64,000 nt of DNA from Warburgia ugandensis (Eukaryota > Streptophyta > Magnoliopsida > Canellales > Canellaceae): positions 29,709,501-29,773,500 of the forward strand of contig CP141130.1 in assembly GCA_035236585.1 (NCBI GenBank). Reading direction: 5' to 3'. Positions 24,499-35,759 of the stretch are shown piece after piece (the stretch's first letter is position 1; each line of letters begins with the position of its first letter). The notes beneath the pieces are model-generated. The model had not been told where the DNA came from, searched no databases, and saw nothing but the letters and a program-made list of their open reading frames with translations. Both the position numbers and the translations under genes were made by a program.

Positions 24499-24605
24499 CC
24501 CTTACCTATTTTTCACCACATCCGGGATCCGATGCAACACATCACTTATGGGGAACGCCCTAGCTTGAACGAATTTCAGTTTTCGATTCATGTCATGTTG
24601 GGGTT

Positions 24606-24980
24606 GCCATAATTTTTAAAAAGCTGAAGATGATTTTCATTAAAATTATTAAAATCATCTTCAGCTTCACCCTTGCCGGCTGGCTACCTGACGCAATGGA
24701 GGCCATATTTTAAGAAGCTAAAGATGATTTTCATTTCTTCCTCACAAACTAATATACAAATGCATATTTATTTGTAAGAAAGAAATAATATAATCATCTT
24801 CAACTTCCCCCTTGCCTGCTAGCTACCTGACACAAGGGTTGCCATGTTTTAAGAAGCTGGAGATGATTTTCATTTCTTCCTCACAAACTAATATACAGAT
24901 GCGTATTCATTTGTAAGAAAGAAATAATAAAATCATCTTCAACTTCCCCCTTGCCGGTTGGCACTTAACGCAAGACCCTC
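24606..24980 (-). repeat. Tandem 5'-UTR monomers of the LINE
   Basis: Three tandem units begin with GCCAT(A/G)TTTT or a variant at 24,606, 24,702 and 24,841. The last two are 139 bp apart; the first is 96 bp, shortened in its middle. Each unit contains two inverted arms of the type GATGATTTT...AAAATCATC. In the shortened unit the arms (24,623-24,637 and 24,651-24,665) form a perfect 15-bp inverted repeat. Confidence 0.88.
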
Positions 24981-25021
24981 CTCCTTTTTTAGCCGGGCTT
25001 AGGACCAGCATTGACGGAGTT

Positions 25022-25059
25022 ACATGATCGACTCTACTAATCTAATGAAATAATTCATT
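25022..25059. repeat. Target-site duplication of the LINE, right copy
   Basis: Identical over 38 bp to 21,379-21,416. Confidence 0.95.
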
Positions 25060-25151
25060 GCATTTGATATTAACTTGATCAGATGATCTAGTCTAATGAT
25101 CCAAAGCCTCTCCTTATTGGGTTTCATTGACAAATGTTGAACCCATTATTA

Positions 25152-26090
25152 TGTTAGAGATCTTGTATAAGCTGAATTCAATGAATCTTAAATTAAAGTA
25201 GCACTTATATCAGCTTTTTTAAGGTAGTTGAAGCTTTTCAAATTGTGCAAGTGATATGGTAGCTCTATCTCTAATATTCAACCAAGTTAGACTCAATTTG
25301 TAGCTCAGTTGATTTGCATGATCATAATTAGTCTGTAATTTAGTCTCTTAAATCTGAATACTTGCAAAAGTGAATTACTCTGCCTTGGATGAAGCATAAT
25401 AGGTTTTAAATATAAAGATACCAAAAACATGTTCCAAAGTCAAGTCCTTGAAGGTGCTAGGCAACTGGTCCAAGGCCACCATCTTAGAGAAACCAAAGGC
25501 ACTTCGTGTCAGACAATCAAGGCCTTAAAATCTCAAAAGCGACAAGGGTGATCTTAAACATAGAGAAAAAAAAAAAAAAAAAAAGTGATCCCAAAGGATC
25601 CTCTTTAATTCTCAAACTAAGAAATGCACCAAAAAGAGAGAAGAAGAGTTATCCTAAAGAACATTCTCTAATTCCCAAGCAAGAAGAGCACCCAAAAATG
25701 CTAGCTGAGGAATTCCAAGACTCAAAATATGAGAAGAGAGAAAAAAGTTGATTTAAAGTGCAAGGGTGCCCTGTTTATAGACATGTGTGCGCTTACTTGG
25801 GCATCAAGCTACTTTGCTTGGTGGGCAAGGTATTCAGCTTGGCCCTCAAGTTAAGCTTCCTTGCTTAGTGGGCAATGTACTTAGCTTGGCCTTCAAGTCA
25901 CTCTAAACCAACCTTACTCTATTCCTTTACACTGTTAGGCTCCACTAGAGAGAGCTTGGTCGTTCGTAAATCTCATAATTTGTCATGCTCTAAAGACCAA
26001 TCCGAGTCCTATAGGAAGCAGCCAAACCTCCACATCTAAAATAAGTGAGTTTATAAATGGTGAGCATATATACACCACAATCCAAAAAGA
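25152..26090 (+). repeat. Dispersed repeat F, left copy (probable LTR)
   Basis: Starts TGTTAGAGATCTTG and shares many blocks in the same order with 52,896-53,875: 'aattcaatgaatctta', 'gtagttgaagc', 'attgtgcaag', 'cttagagaaaccaaagg', 'gtgatcccaaag', 'cttccttgctt', 'aagtcact'. An approximately 19-base A run sits at 25,565-25,583. Overall identity by eye is about 70%. The form is that of an LTR, but the right boundary is not sharp and no primer site follows. Confidence 0.6.
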
Positions 26091-26286
26091 GAGGCTAGGT
26101 GGATTTTATAGACTCGTCAACATATAAGTCATCCGCACTACCACATGCCACATTACAGACACCATAGGAATGGAAAAACAAAATAAAATTATAGTTTTAT
26201 GAGTAGATTCAAATAGTTTGTTTTCCCTTATATCGCGTGATGATCTTTTTTTTTGCAATTCCTTAGCAACTAAACCAAGTTGCCTT

Positions 26287-26333
26287 GATGGTTTAGATGT
26301 GAACATAATAACTCTTGGTCATGGGTTCAAATC
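26287..26333 (+). promoter_or_regulatory. tRNA-like A and B boxes in LTR A (5' copy)
   Basis: GATGGTTTAGATG (26,287-26,299) resembles a Pol III A box, and GGTTCAAATC (26,324-26,333) a B box, at tRNA-like spacing. The context 'catgggttcaaatctccaacc' is like the head of plant SINEs. The same boxes occur in the 3' LTR (38,876-38,886 and 38,912-38,921). Function is inferred, not shown. Confidence 0.45.
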
Positions 26334-26971
26334 TCCAACCAAATAAAAATCAATTGAAAATTTTGTGATTTTTTTACCTATAATTGGATGTCTCGGATCA
26401 TTTCTGATCATGGGATGATCCAATTATGGGAAAAACATGTGGCTGCATTGGAGAGTGTGAAACAAATAAGAAAGATTGTGTTCTTAATGACCAATAACGA
26501 GAAAGCTAGTCGGAGTTGATCAATGCACAAAACAAATCTTGGAAGACTGGAAAATGCCCAGGAGATCGAGCTGGCTTTGATGGCTACTGCACCAACCAAA
26601 TGCCTCATATTTAAGGGACGTTTTGAGCTAGGCAGCAAGCAAGCCACTTTGCACCAGCCTAGAGAGAGAGAGAGTAAAGAAAGAGAGGAAGGAAGAAAGA
26701 AAAAAAGGAATCCAAGATCGAAACAAAAGCGCAGATTTTTCGAATTATTGTAGAAGCGTATCGAGGTAGAAATTCTGAGTCTAGATCATGGATATATATT
26801 TAAAAGAAAAAGAAAAATATACGGCTGTTTAACCACTTGTGCTTTGCTAGAATTGTTGCCTATGTTTGTACATGATTGTGCATGAAAACTTCATGGAAAC
26901 TCGTTTTGATTTTAGACTATCGTTGGATTGGATTATGGTTCACGATTCCATTGCTTTTTCATGTTTGATTC

Positions 26972-29900
26972 TGTAATAACCCCAATTTTTGTAAATTGAT
27001 TGAGAAAAATCAATAAAGTTTGAGTTTTAGATATTTCGGGCTGAAATATTAGGGTTATTTAAAATATACTTTTTATAAAAGTATAATCAAATCATAAGAT
27101 ATGTAAAATTGAAATTAAACTTAGCAAACCCTTCAAAATGACTGTAAGCACAACAAATTTCGAATTCGGATGAGAAATCCTGAAGTTTTTCATTTCTTGG
27201 ACAAAAGGGGTAAAATAGTAATTTTACCCAAAAATCAAAATATTCCAAAAATCAAAATATGAAACATCAAAATTTAGAATATACTAAGAAATAGGAATCT
27301 AACGCCACTAAGTACACTCAAATCCGAGATCATAGAATAAAACCCAAAATTTTATGCATAAAGGGCAAAACGGACTTTTTACACCATGTGGGGGGCCGAC
27401 GTGGGGACCACCACGTCCCCAATAACCAATTTGATCAGCAGCCCATGTGAAACATGGGTCAACAAAGATCAGCTAGTCATGGGGAAGAAAAATTAGGCAT
27501 GGGAGCATTGAAGACTTTCATGCCATTTTATATTTTAAAAAATAACATATTATAATCATGAAAAAATACCCAAAATGCCTATAAATACAACCCAAAAAAT
27601 CCTATAAAAATCCTCATAAAATCCCCACGAAATTCTCTTCAATCTCCTTGAAAAATTAGATCTAGATCCCTCCCCAAAAACCCAAAATTTCCAAGAGTTA
27701 GATCTCTTTTCAACTTGTTTTTCTTTTTAGATTGGAACAAGAGACCTAAAATCAATTAGGCACTCTGTTCCAGATCTAATTTGATCAATTTTACCATCCA
27801 AAACTTCCCAAGATATCTATTCTACAAAACCCCCAAAGCAATTTCAAGATCCAACGGTTCAAACAACGGTATTTGGAAGAAAGGTGGATTTTAGGCTATA
27901 TCTTCATCAACAAGGTATTTTTTTAAATTGGGCATATAATTGAGGTTTTCTCTCCAATCAAGTAAGTGAAAATCCTTTTCATATATGTTTAGTATTTTTT
28001 TATGTAATTTTTATTTTACTGTAATTAATTTTGGTAATAAAAAGGTAAAAATAAAGTAAACAACAGAACACTTAATTCATGATGATGGAGTGCTCAGATG
28101 AAAATTTTGACTCCAATCAATCCAGAATGGTCCAAAACCCCTAGGGTAGAAGTTTCAGAAAGATCTGAGCAGTTTTGGTCACTCAATTGAGAAGGGATTG
28201 ATTGGACGGTCTAAACGGACTGTCTGATTTCCAGATCGGACAGACGATGTCCCGCGCGCTTCCATGTACTCCCCATGCGGGCACTTTGATATTTCAGCGC
28301 AGCAGAAGTGCCCAACTAGGTCCGCCTGGTTTGGTTTTCCGTCCGAACGATCTGGGCCGTCCGTTCCTGGGCCCAGATCAAATACAGGCCATAGGAAGAC
28401 TATAAACTTCCCGATTCAATTCCGGAGTCATCTGAACTCCAAATTGAGATCGGAAAGATGCTACGAAAAGCTTGAAACCTCTATTTTCTTATGGAATAAT
28501 AAAAAATACATATTATTCAGTAAAAAATTTCTGTATTAAAGAAATAAGATTCCAATTACATAGATTTTCAAGATCTAAGATGATCAGATCTTAGAAACAC
28601 ATTTTAATAATAATATACTACTTAAATAAAGTGAGATCTATGTTTAAATTGGATAGATATGAGATATATTAAGTGATCTACCCTTTATGGTAGAAAAACC
28701 CTAAAAATACAAAGAGACCCACTTGATCAATGAGATCAAGTGTGATCAGATCCTTGAGATGGAAAGAATAAATATTTATATGATAAAATCCAAGGAAATC
28801 ATGGATGGATTATGATAAAAATAGATCAATGTGATCGTTTGACCTTAATAGAGAAAATTCCCTAAATCTAACTAAAATCCTTAATCAAAGGAAAAGATCT
28901 AAGATCAAATGGTTGGATCATACGTAAAGGTTTCTAAAAATGTAAATGTAATTAGTTTCTTTTTATATTATTATGTTATAAAGCATGCTAGTATAACATT
29001 TAGAGTTTAGTATGATATATGTTTCATTCTTATCATAAGGTGCTAGATTTAATTTAAGTACCTTGCCTCATTTTCATTGAATGTTAAATTAGGTAGTTTT
29101 ATGCTTTAAATTTATAATTCATTTATGGTTGAATGTTAGTAGTAGATTTACTTGTTATGAGATAAAGAGCATAAAACATCAAAAATGTATTCTAATAAGA
29201 AAGTAGAGTTTCATTACACAAATAAGAATGGAATACTTTGGACTTAATTAGTAAGGGCTATAGTTAGTAGGACAATATAAGGACTATCCAATCCTTGGCC
29301 CAAATTAGGAAAAGAATAATAAACCCCATGAATGACATTATAAATATTCATGGACTTAATTAAAATCCATTAGAAAGAGTACTTAGGGTAAACATGCTTA
29401 TAGGAACCTTATGAAAGGTTGAGCTATGGTCATTCTAGTGAATGATGAACATAGTGGTTAAGGGGGTTATCTAATAGAGCCTCGCTCTTCCCCTACCTTC
29501 TGTTGACGTTTGTGAGGTCTAAACGCCTCCTTACATGAGGATTGAAGTAACCACTTTGTGTTCACCCATTCAGCTAGTAAGCCTTAGCCAATTGGAAATA
29601 AGAGGAGCAGTCTAGATTTAGCCTTGAATAAGCTACCTTCAACCAGCACATTAACTGGTTGAATAATAATAATAAGAGCATAAAAGGTTAGTAAATTACC
29701 TAACCCTAATAAAAACAGTAAGTAAGATAAGGATGATCAAACAAGATTCATTAGATCTTGGATGATCAAGAACAATAAGAATAAGAACACTCTATTATAC
29801 TTAGTATGTATGTTTAGTATATACTTGTTATAGTTCATTAGATTAGATAATCCAAACCCTTGATCAAAGGTGATTCAAGGAAGAAAACCAAGATCATCCT

Positions 29901-31538
29901 CCATAGGGATGATCCAAGAACTGAACTTAGATCAAAGAAGAACTAGATGATAGAAGATCTAGGACCTTGATCTTTATCAACATGTGTAGATTGTCAATCA
30001 AAGGATCTATGAAAAATCAAGATCAAGGAGATGAACATACAAAGACTTAGAAAAATACTTAGATATGAATGATCTAAAGATCATTCTAAACATCAGATCT
30101 AGTGATCAATAGGATTGTTCATAATTTATATATTGATGATATGTATGGATGTACAGATTACATACATCGGTCAAGATCATGGAAGATTGGGGAAAAGAGA
30201 TCAATTCTTGAAGGTAGGAGGATTTGATGAATGCATTTACATGAGATATTCATGATTGTACTCATGATCTTATGTTGACAAGAGTAATGATAATACTTGT
30301 ACTGAATCTCTTGAAAACCTTATGATCCAACCAAACACCTATAAGATGGTTAAGGACTAAACTATAAGTGAATAGGGAACTAGAAAATATTTCAGCCCTA
30401 AGTAAACAGACATATGGTCTGATATATATATATGAAATCTATTTTACATATAAGCTTGGAGGCTTACGAGTTTGTTTTAATAGGCATGAGCTTAGGGGAT
30501 GCTATTGCTAGAGGAGTTATGAGGGTTTGGCCACCCGCTCCTTGAAATTTGATGATATGATGATACCTTGCCTAATGAGAGGCTAAAAGTTGGGTGGTGG
30601 CAATTATGGGAAGGCCACCACTATGAAAGTCTTGCCCCCCCATATGGGCAGTGACATAATATTTTCCACCTTGGTATCAGTGGTGAACAGGGCAGTTATC
30701 CGAGCGCGCTGGTACGGATCGAGGCTATGACATAGCAACCTTTCTGATTATTTTGCACTATGATGCATATGGGAATAGGCATAGTGAAATGCCTTATGCT
30801 ATAGCATAATGAAATGCTAGGTAATTGTATATTACCAATGTTTCCCAATAAGGGAAATTCCCAATATGAGATTAGCTGTAATACTAAATTCTCAAAATGA
30901 AGAGAATTGATCAACTTAGTTGGGAGTGATATTTGACTATTTTCACGAATTTAACTGGTTTACCCATGAAGGGTATGTATGTATATAGATATACATAACT
31001 TACAAAGTAAAGAGTATGTTCAAGGATATTGAGATTATGAAGTATTGGAATTACATTGTCAATTATTATGTTTCTTGAATCCCCTACCAAGCATTGCTTC
31101 TTTGAGATATTGTACTTGTTGCAATATCTCAGATTCAGGGAAGGAGAGTTAGGAGCTGAAGACTATAAAAGACTTGAAGAAAATATTCTTCAAGGTATAC
31201 CCTTGAAGACATGTATTTTTATTTGTTGAGAGTTTTATTGTATGGTGAGCTTGAGTTTTGGATTATGTAATTTGGACAAGTATTGTACTAGATTTGGCTG
31301 TACTGTGAACCACTGGATGGATCCTGGAGTTTAATAAAAGTATATTCCTTCAATGGAATTTTATTTTGTACACAAATTGTACTTATGTTATGTATGAAGT
31401 GGTGACTTGGGTTTTCAAAACAAGTTCTAAAGAAAAGAATTTCCGCTGCTTTGTTTTGCGAAAAAAATTTACACTCTTAAGGGCCCTGCCTTTCAAAATA
31501 CTTTACAAATCATATTTTCAAAAACCCGGGTCGTCACA
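26972..31538 (+). mobile_element. Solo LTR B (4.57 kb) inside LTR A
   Basis: Starts TGTAATAACCCC and ends ACCCGGGTCGTCACA, with a perfect 5-bp target duplication GATTC at 26,967-26,971 and 31,539-31,543. The flanking sequence is continuous with LTR A, as judged against the intact 3' LTR near 39,600. Start and end do not repeat each other inside the element and no coding sequence is found, so it is a single LTR rather than a full element. The end sequence and the 'ttccgctgc' motif near 31,440 are shared with LTR D. The long size fits Tekay/Del-like LTRs. Reading frames at 28,202-28,539 are chance frames in a GC-richer block. Confidence 0.85.
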
Positions 31539-32089
31539 GATTCTATCTTGAATTGCATGTCTATTTGAACCATTTTGGAATGACTTAGGCATATGTTTGA
31601 AGCATATTGATCCATGAAAATTTAGTGCATGAATAGATAAATTGTTTACGCGTCAAATTTTTAGAAATTTTGAAGTGAATCAGGACTGGTTTTGATGTTT
31701 CATTTTGGAGTTCTCAGGCATGAATGGACGGTTAATCTGCTTTTTATATACTTCAAATTATGTCTAAAATTTGTTCAATTTAAGGCATGAACCTGTGGAA
31801 ATTTAATCAAATGTGTAGTTTTAATGTTGGTTAAAATGACGCATGAAATTATATGATTTTTAGTTGCTTAATTCGATAATAAATCCTTTGTTTTATATGG
31901 GGGCAAATGCATGGTGTCAAACATATCCATGAAAGTTTAAATCCTGAATTTTATGCATATGGAAATTTACAATTTTTGTTCAAAAAAGATATCTTCTATC
32001 ATGAATTTTCATGCACATGCTTTTTGGAAAATTGTATGATGGGAAAACATGGAAAATGTACCTTTATGAACGTTTTGAATGGGTGTTGA

Positions 32090-32470
32090 GGCGCACAGTG
32101 CAGCCGGCAATGCTTAGTGGCACGGTGCATACCTAGTGCACAGCGCACTGAGCAATGCCTAGGCGCATCACGTACTAAGTTGTGCTAAGGCGCACCAAAC
32201 ACCAGTCAATGTGCTGGCACACCAAGCACCAGGCACTAGGTAGTAACACTAGCATACCGGGTACAAGGCAATGCCTTGGCACACAAGGCATCAGACCAAG
32301 CCATGACACAGGCCACCAGGCTAAGCCTTGGGATATAGTGCACTAGCTAGTGCACAACACATAGTGCAGTGAGCAGTGTCCAAGGCACATAGTGCACTAG
32401 GTAGCCCACAGGTTATGGCTTGCACAGCTAATGCACATGGTACACAAGCAGTGAGCATGACGCCCTAGAC
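32090..32470 (+). repeat. 27-bp-type minisatellite in 5' LTR A
   Basis: Degenerate tandem units built on 'catacYRggcaccaggcaRtg', more decayed than the copy at 40,180-40,640. The position within the LTR corresponds. Confidence 0.7.
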
Positions 32471-33479
32471 AAGCAAAAATAGCATGCAGGTGATATGTTT
32501 TGATGTATGTACAATATCAAAAAAAGGCACTGAATAATGCTTATAGTTCACCGTGCACAAGCCAATGCGCAGGGTGAGCTGGCTATGCGCACACAGTGCA
32601 CTAATGCACATGCAGTGGACCCGGTAGTGTGCTAGCATATAGGGCTTATGTTTGATGATCATGGACTTGGGCTATCCTACTGATTATGAGTGACAAGAAG
32701 CACAAGCCGTACGCAATAGAAAATATGAGGCTTTTGATTGCCCACGAATTTGGAAACTTTGTAAAGTTCATGATCCTTGATTTGTAAGAAAATACGAAGT
32801 CGAAATGGATACATTACCTTTCATACATTTCTCTTGGTTTATTAATGCATGTCTATTTTTTTGTGAATTTATCAAAATGGTTTATATGATCAAGTGATTC
32901 TATTCAATTGTACCAAGAGATTTGAGTACTCATATAATTTTGATTTGATATTCTAAATTTTATTTGTGTTATTGATTGATTTATCAAGAATTTTGATTAG
33001 TGCCTGTGGCCAGATGGTAAGTGCCACTCATCGATGGATTGCTTAATTGACCGACGAGTTGGTGAGTTTTATTCTGATATGACAAGTTCAACAGCAACAT
33101 GTTTTACAAACAAACAACTTGTGTCTGTTTTGAATTACAAAACATTGCGTTTTGCGGTTTTGACTAGTCTCGGATTTCTAATATTACTCACCCCACCAAC
33201 CTCACGTGTGATACACAAAAAGAATGACTTTGACTTAGCAAGTAGGAGAGACATTGGATTGAAGTATGAATACTTCTTTTAGGACTGCTCATAGCCAAAC
33301 AGCTAGGAAAAACCAAGTGTCAATAGTAAGAAAAACATAGCTTAGGTTCACTAGATAACTTCATTGAAAACTCATCAAACTTTTTTATGACCACTTAGAT
33401 GCTACTAGAGAGACAAGGATCTACAATCAATGTGCTACTACTGAAGCCAAAGAGAATGTTAGGGCTCCAAGTGGCACAA

Positions 33480-35470
33480 TGAATGACATGGCCAAGCTTC
33501 TTTTCCAAAGGTTGAAGCAACAACTTTAGACTCCCAGCCAATTAGGAGAGCATTCTGTAGGAGTTGAGACTGAGGGAAATGAGAGAAAGAGTGATACTCT
33601 TCTGGAGAGATTCAAGAAGATTGCCCCTTAGTTCATTGGGGAAGTAGGTCCAGAAGCAATTGAGACATGGCTTTATGAAATTGAAAAGACACTCAAAGCC
33701 ATAGCGATACGTAGGTCCCTAGTTGTGACATTTGTGTTGGACCTACTTTGGTGATGTGGAGGAAATTCAATGGTCTAACTCCAAGATTGTTTTTGGTGAG
33801 AAATACTTCTACCAGCATGTGAAGGAGAATTAGGAATAGAAGCATTTGAAGTTGAAGTAGGGCTCTATGATAGTATAGCAATATGAAAACAAGTTTATGA
33901 AGTTGTGAAAGTTTGCCCCAAAAGTTTGTGCCAATGAGTTACAAGCAGCTCAGCAATTTGTTCGAGGGTTAAACTTTGAGAAGTAAGACTTTGACCACCC
34001 AACTCACTACACTTACAAAGGTTATGGAATTGGCTTCTATTTTGGAGAGAAACTTTAAGGAGTCTGTGAAGGATCATGAGCATGTCAAAACCTAATTGGA
34101 AAGGGAAGAAACCTATTACACTATCAAGGTTTTCAAAGCCTCAAAGACCATTGTTTTCTAGATCCAAAAAGAGAGGAGAATCTCTTGTGGTGTTCATTTT
34201 GCATGAAGTTGCATCCAAGAAAGACATGTTTTGTTTAGTAAAATAAGTATTTCTAGTGTGGAGAGAAAGGGCATTATCTTCGCAATTGCCCAAAGAAGGA
34301 TGAGTAGCATTGACAAGAACCTATCTAGAGGAATTGGGGGAGAGTTTTTGCATTGACTACTGAGTAGGCTCATACCTCCAAAGCAATTGTAGAAGGTGCT
34401 TTTTTAATTGATGGTAGACTTGTCAAAGTTCTGATTGACCCTGCTTCCACACATTATTTCGTATCTTGTGACTTTGCAACTCATACATGGACTACACTAC
34501 CCATCAATTGAGTTTCTACTTAGAGGTTAGCACTCTAGTTGGAGAATCGATGATTGCATAAGAGTTCCTTCAAGATGTACCGATCAGTTTATCATACAAG
34601 GAACTTAACACTGACCTGATTCTCCGATGGACGACATATTTTGATGTCCTTGGGCATCAATTAGTTATCAAATTAGGTAGTAGTAAATAACTACAAAAAG
34701 AAGAGAGTCTCATTTAATAGCCCAAGAAAGAAAACCTTTGTCTTCTAGGGAAGACTTGACACTTTAGGGACGAGTATCATTTCAGCGATGAGAGTAGCAT
34801 GACTCATAGCCACAGGTTGCCAAGCTTTTTTGGTAAGTGTTGTGGCTAAGGAGAATGGGGGCCCGAGATTGAGGAGATTGATATTGTTCATGAGTTTCAT
34901 GATGTATTCCCAAAGGAATTACCTAGATTACCACTTAAGTGAGAGATGGACTTTACTATTGAGCTAATTCTTAGAACAGCTCCCATCTCTAAGGCTCCAT
35001 TTTGTATGGCTCTAGCAGAATTAATGGAGCCAAAGATCCAATTGTAGGAGCTTTTGAATCAGGGGCTCATTTGCCCAATTGTATCACCTTGGAGACCTCC
35101 AATGTTGTTTGTTAAGAAGAAGGGTCCATCAATGAAGTTGTGTATTGACTATCGAACGTCGAACGAGGTTACTATCATGAGCAAGTACCCATGGCCTTGC
35201 ATTGACGACCTCTTCAGTGAGTTGCAATTGGCAAGGATGTTTTCAAAGATTGACTTGGGATATGGTTACCATTGGTTGACAATTCAAGATAGGGACATAC
35301 CTAAGATAGCCTTTAGAACACATTATGGTCATTATGAGTTCCTTGTGATGCCATTTTGACTGACAAATGCACCTGCAATTTTTATGGATCTTATAATTAA
35401 TGTATTTAAGAAATATCTCAACAAGTTCATCATTATTTTTGTTGATGATATCCTTATATACTTTAGAGCA
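33480..35470 (+). pseudogene. Gypsy A gag-protease-reverse transcriptase remnant
   Basis: In order on the + strand: a retrotransposon Gag core ('ETWLYEIEKTLKAIA', later 'YENKFMKL', 'FAPKV', 'QQFVRGLN'); a zinc knuckle at 34,248-34,290 with CGEKGHYLRNC, its first cysteine now tyrosine; an aspartic protease near 34,420 with 'VLIDPASTHYFVSC' (the family has DPG or DSG, so the glycine is changed); and RT with '[19 protein letters not shown]', '[13 protein letters not shown]', '[11 protein letters not shown]', 'YEFLVMPF' and the catalytic 'FVDDIL' at about 35,441. Many stops and frame changes occur. The sequence breaks off just past FVDDIL, where RNase H should follow. Confidence 0.85.
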
Positions 35471-35759
35471 TACAGAGCATTTGTGAATCGTGTTAAGCAC
35501 CCTTTAGGCATACAAGTTATGTGCAAAATTTTCCAAGGGGGTGATGTAATTTGGTTTGAAAGGGAAGTTGAGTCTAAGATTTATTGGACCATTCAAAATT
35601 CTTGAAAGGATTGGGCATGAAGCATATCTACTCACATCACCACCACAACTATCAGAAGTCCATAATGTTTTCCATGTATCCATGTGGAGGAAGCACATTC
35701 CAAACCCCACTTATGCACTTAAATAAGTGACAATAGTGTTGCAACCAGACCTCACCTTT

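Larger units (their letters stand above)
21417..25021 (-). mobile_element. RTE-clade LINE, near full length
   Basis: A 3,605-bp non-LTR retrotransposon on the - strand. The 3' end is a (GAT)n tail (21,417-21,449 in + coordinates) preceded by 'CCGACCCCTAATTGGGATAAG', matching the 3' end typical of plant RTE elements. The 5' end at 25,021 begins AACTCCGTCAATGCTGGTCC followed by the usual 'AAGCCCGGCTAAA' segment. It has an apurinic-type endonuclease, reverse transcriptase and C-terminal region in order. The perfect 38-bp duplication and complete 5' end indicate a full-length insertion. The single ORF has several in-frame stops and one frame change, so it is now inactive. Confidence 0.93.
26236..33290 (+). 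mobile_element. 5' LTR of gypsy A, interrupted by LTR B
   Basis: About 2.48 kb of LTR sequence remains once the insertion at 26,972-31,538 is excluded. It matches the 3' LTR in order: start, tRNA-like boxes, 'catggaaactcRttttgattttag', the 27-bp minisatellite (here 32,090-32,470), and 'acttcttttagga' at about 33,280. The last roughly 300 bp of the LTR, present in the 3' copy, are missing here, together with the expected primer binding site. Confidence 0.8.

Noticed and set aside
28202-28539. Open frames in a GC-richer block (+)
   Set aside because: They lie inside solo LTR B, with no known domain and no conservation signal visible.
30671-30680. TTGGTATCAG as a primer binding site inside LTR B
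   Set aside because: It is not preceded by a supported LTR end, and the surrounding block resembles the interior of LTR D, so it is a chance match within an LTR.
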